This document shows positions 63,484-64,000 of a stretch of DNA of 64,000 nt, in pieces. The translations under genes were made by a program, and so were the position numbers. The DNA lies in contig JAFRXD010000042.1 in assembly GCA_017441605.1 (NCBI GenBank), forward strand, positions 28,654-92,653, written 5' to 3'. Every line of letters begins with the position of its first letter. Within the stretch, counting starts at the first letter, position 1. The notes beneath the pieces were generated by a model. It had not been told where the DNA came from. It saw nothing but the letters and a program-made list of their open reading frames with translations, and did not search any database. Origin of the DNA: Thermoguttaceae bacterium. GTDB lineage: Bacteria > Planctomycetota > Planctomycetia > Pirellulales > Thermoguttaceae.

Positions 63484-63923
63484 CCCGTCCGGCTCGGACT
63501 CGAATAAAAAGATCGAGGCGGTCGACGCAATCGCGATTCGGATACCGCGCGAGGGCGAGACGCCCAAAGGCAATTTGACGCCCGAACTTCGGAATTGGCG
63601 CCGCGTTCTTAGCGATTATCGAAAGATGACGAAAGAGGAACTCGACGCCCTGGAACCGACGACCCCGGGCTTGAACGCAATGAGGAAACTATTGGGAGAA
63701 CTCACAGTGAAAGAGCGAAAAGAACTACAAGACGCCATCGACGACTTCGAGGCGCGAATGGCCGATCGGGAAGAGTACGGGTACGACAAGGGTAAGCTCG
63801 AAACGCTGTTTGGGCTCGTTCGGGACGGCGACCTCACCCTAACCAAAGCCGCGAAACGCGCCCAAATGACCGTTCCGCAATTCAAAAAGGCGACGGCGGC
63901 GCTCGCGTTGGCTTGAGCGGGTT

Positions 63924-63951
63924 TTGCGAGAGCGTTTGCGCCTAAGATAAT
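63924..63951 (+). promoter_or_regulatory. Promoter for the gene at the right edge
   Basis: TTGCGA (63924-63929), 16 bases, GATAAT (63946-63951), followed by GGAAGG and an ATG at 63971. Confidence 0.45.
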
Positions 63952-63970
63952 CGGAAGGTTAGAAACTCAA

Positions 63971-64000
63971 ATGGGAACTCGCCTATATACCGAACTTGAA
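63971..64000 (+). CDS. First ten codons of an unidentified gene
   Basis: ATG at 63971 opens MGTRLYTELE and runs off the window. Supported only by the promoter at 63924 and a GGAAGG site somewhat far upstream (about 14 bases). Too short to identify. Confidence 0.35.
   Translation, partial: MGTRLYTELE

Larger units (their letters stand above)
62988..63916 (+). pseudogene. Rpn-family nuclease gene interrupted by an intergenic repeat
   Basis: The start (GGGAGG upstream) encodes a Lys/Ser/Glu-rich leader, then DLGFDLCHDVAFKRVFGDG, then VDIKYLNPIQKGQAF and TILDILVEDA: the N-terminal half of an Rpn nuclease up to the catalytic Asp strand. At 63291 the family sequence stops and repeat copy C begins; translation ends at 63359 after RRGRVLFCHCN-type nonsense. 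Family-like sequence resumes near 63515 (AIAIRIPREGE) and 63575-63916 gives LRNWRRVLSDYRKMTKEEL, MADREEYGYDKGKLETL and VPQFKKATAALALA, the usual C-terminus. The central part with the E-x-K strand is missing. It must be inactive as a nuclease unless the halves serve another role. Confidence 0.75.

Noticed and set aside
1..64000. CRISPR array, rRNA and tRNA genes
   Set aside because: No regularly spaced direct repeats with unique spacers and no cloverleaf or rRNA-like sequence was noticed; the SUMF1 repeats are coding.

Overview
This is a GC-rich bacterial chromosome segment with very strong codon bias (GCG, GTC, TCG and CGC dominate). That bias produces long spurious antisense frames, which I left out. 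The gene set suggests a planctomycete: two giant alpha-2-macroglobulins, arrays of SUMF1/FGE-sulfatase-like domains, an MMPL/RND exporter with a huge soluble loop, a short UvrA paralogue, Rpn/PD-(D/E)XK nucleases, and a small SUMF1-neighbour gene set typical of that phylum. This is an inference; no rRNA or tRNA gene was seen to confirm it.

Layout. 1-7.1 kb (minus strand): the start of a Tsp/Prc-type processing protease, a UvrA2-like ATPase, an MMPL transporter and a putative lipoprotein. 7.4-8.6 kb: an intact Rpn-family nuclease with its own promoter. 9-20.9 kb: two tandem secreted alpha-2-macroglobulin paralogues; the second has lost the whole thioester domain. 21.0-21.6 kb: a frameshifted flavin reductase. 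21.6-29.2 kb: a phage-derived module in two divergent operons. The rightward one carries tail-type morphogenesis genes and ends in a tail assembly chaperone with a convincing -1 frameshift site; the tape-measure gene that should follow is missing. 29.1-34.5 kb (minus strand): housekeeping genes (ComB, GlyRS, a small conserved protein, a LarA-like protein) and a GT2 glycosyltransferase. 34.7 kb: UbiE/MenG. 35.5-37.7 kb: a restriction-modification pair whose endonuclease is frameshifted and whose methyltransferase is intact.

37.8-59.0 kb: the most striking region. It is an unbroken same-strand array of genes built almost entirely from SUMF1-type domains. I count 24 domain copies (3+3+3+2+9+1+2+1) plus one decayed remnant. 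Each protein has an N-terminal signal or membrane anchor where an intact start is present, except the last. The copies share near-identical blocks and module-level duplications. They lack the paired active-site cysteines of true formylglycine-generating enzymes, and no sulfatase is nearby. I read them as C-type-lectin-fold binding modules on envelope-anchored proteins that evolve by recombination. One in-frame stop separates the ninth and tenth domains of the largest protein.

59.0-64.0 kb: a secreted alpha/beta hydrolase, an MmeI-like type IIL restriction-modification enzyme with an AT-richer specificity region, an Rpn nuclease gene interrupted by an intergenic repeat, and the first codons of another gene. 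Four copies, full or partial, of that hairpin-bearing repeat lie at about 8.6, 30.2, 60.0 and 63.3 kb, three of them beside or inside Rpn or restriction genes. Overall the window is a slow-evolving housekeeping backbone broken up by defence, phage and surface-protein islands with many freshly broken genes.
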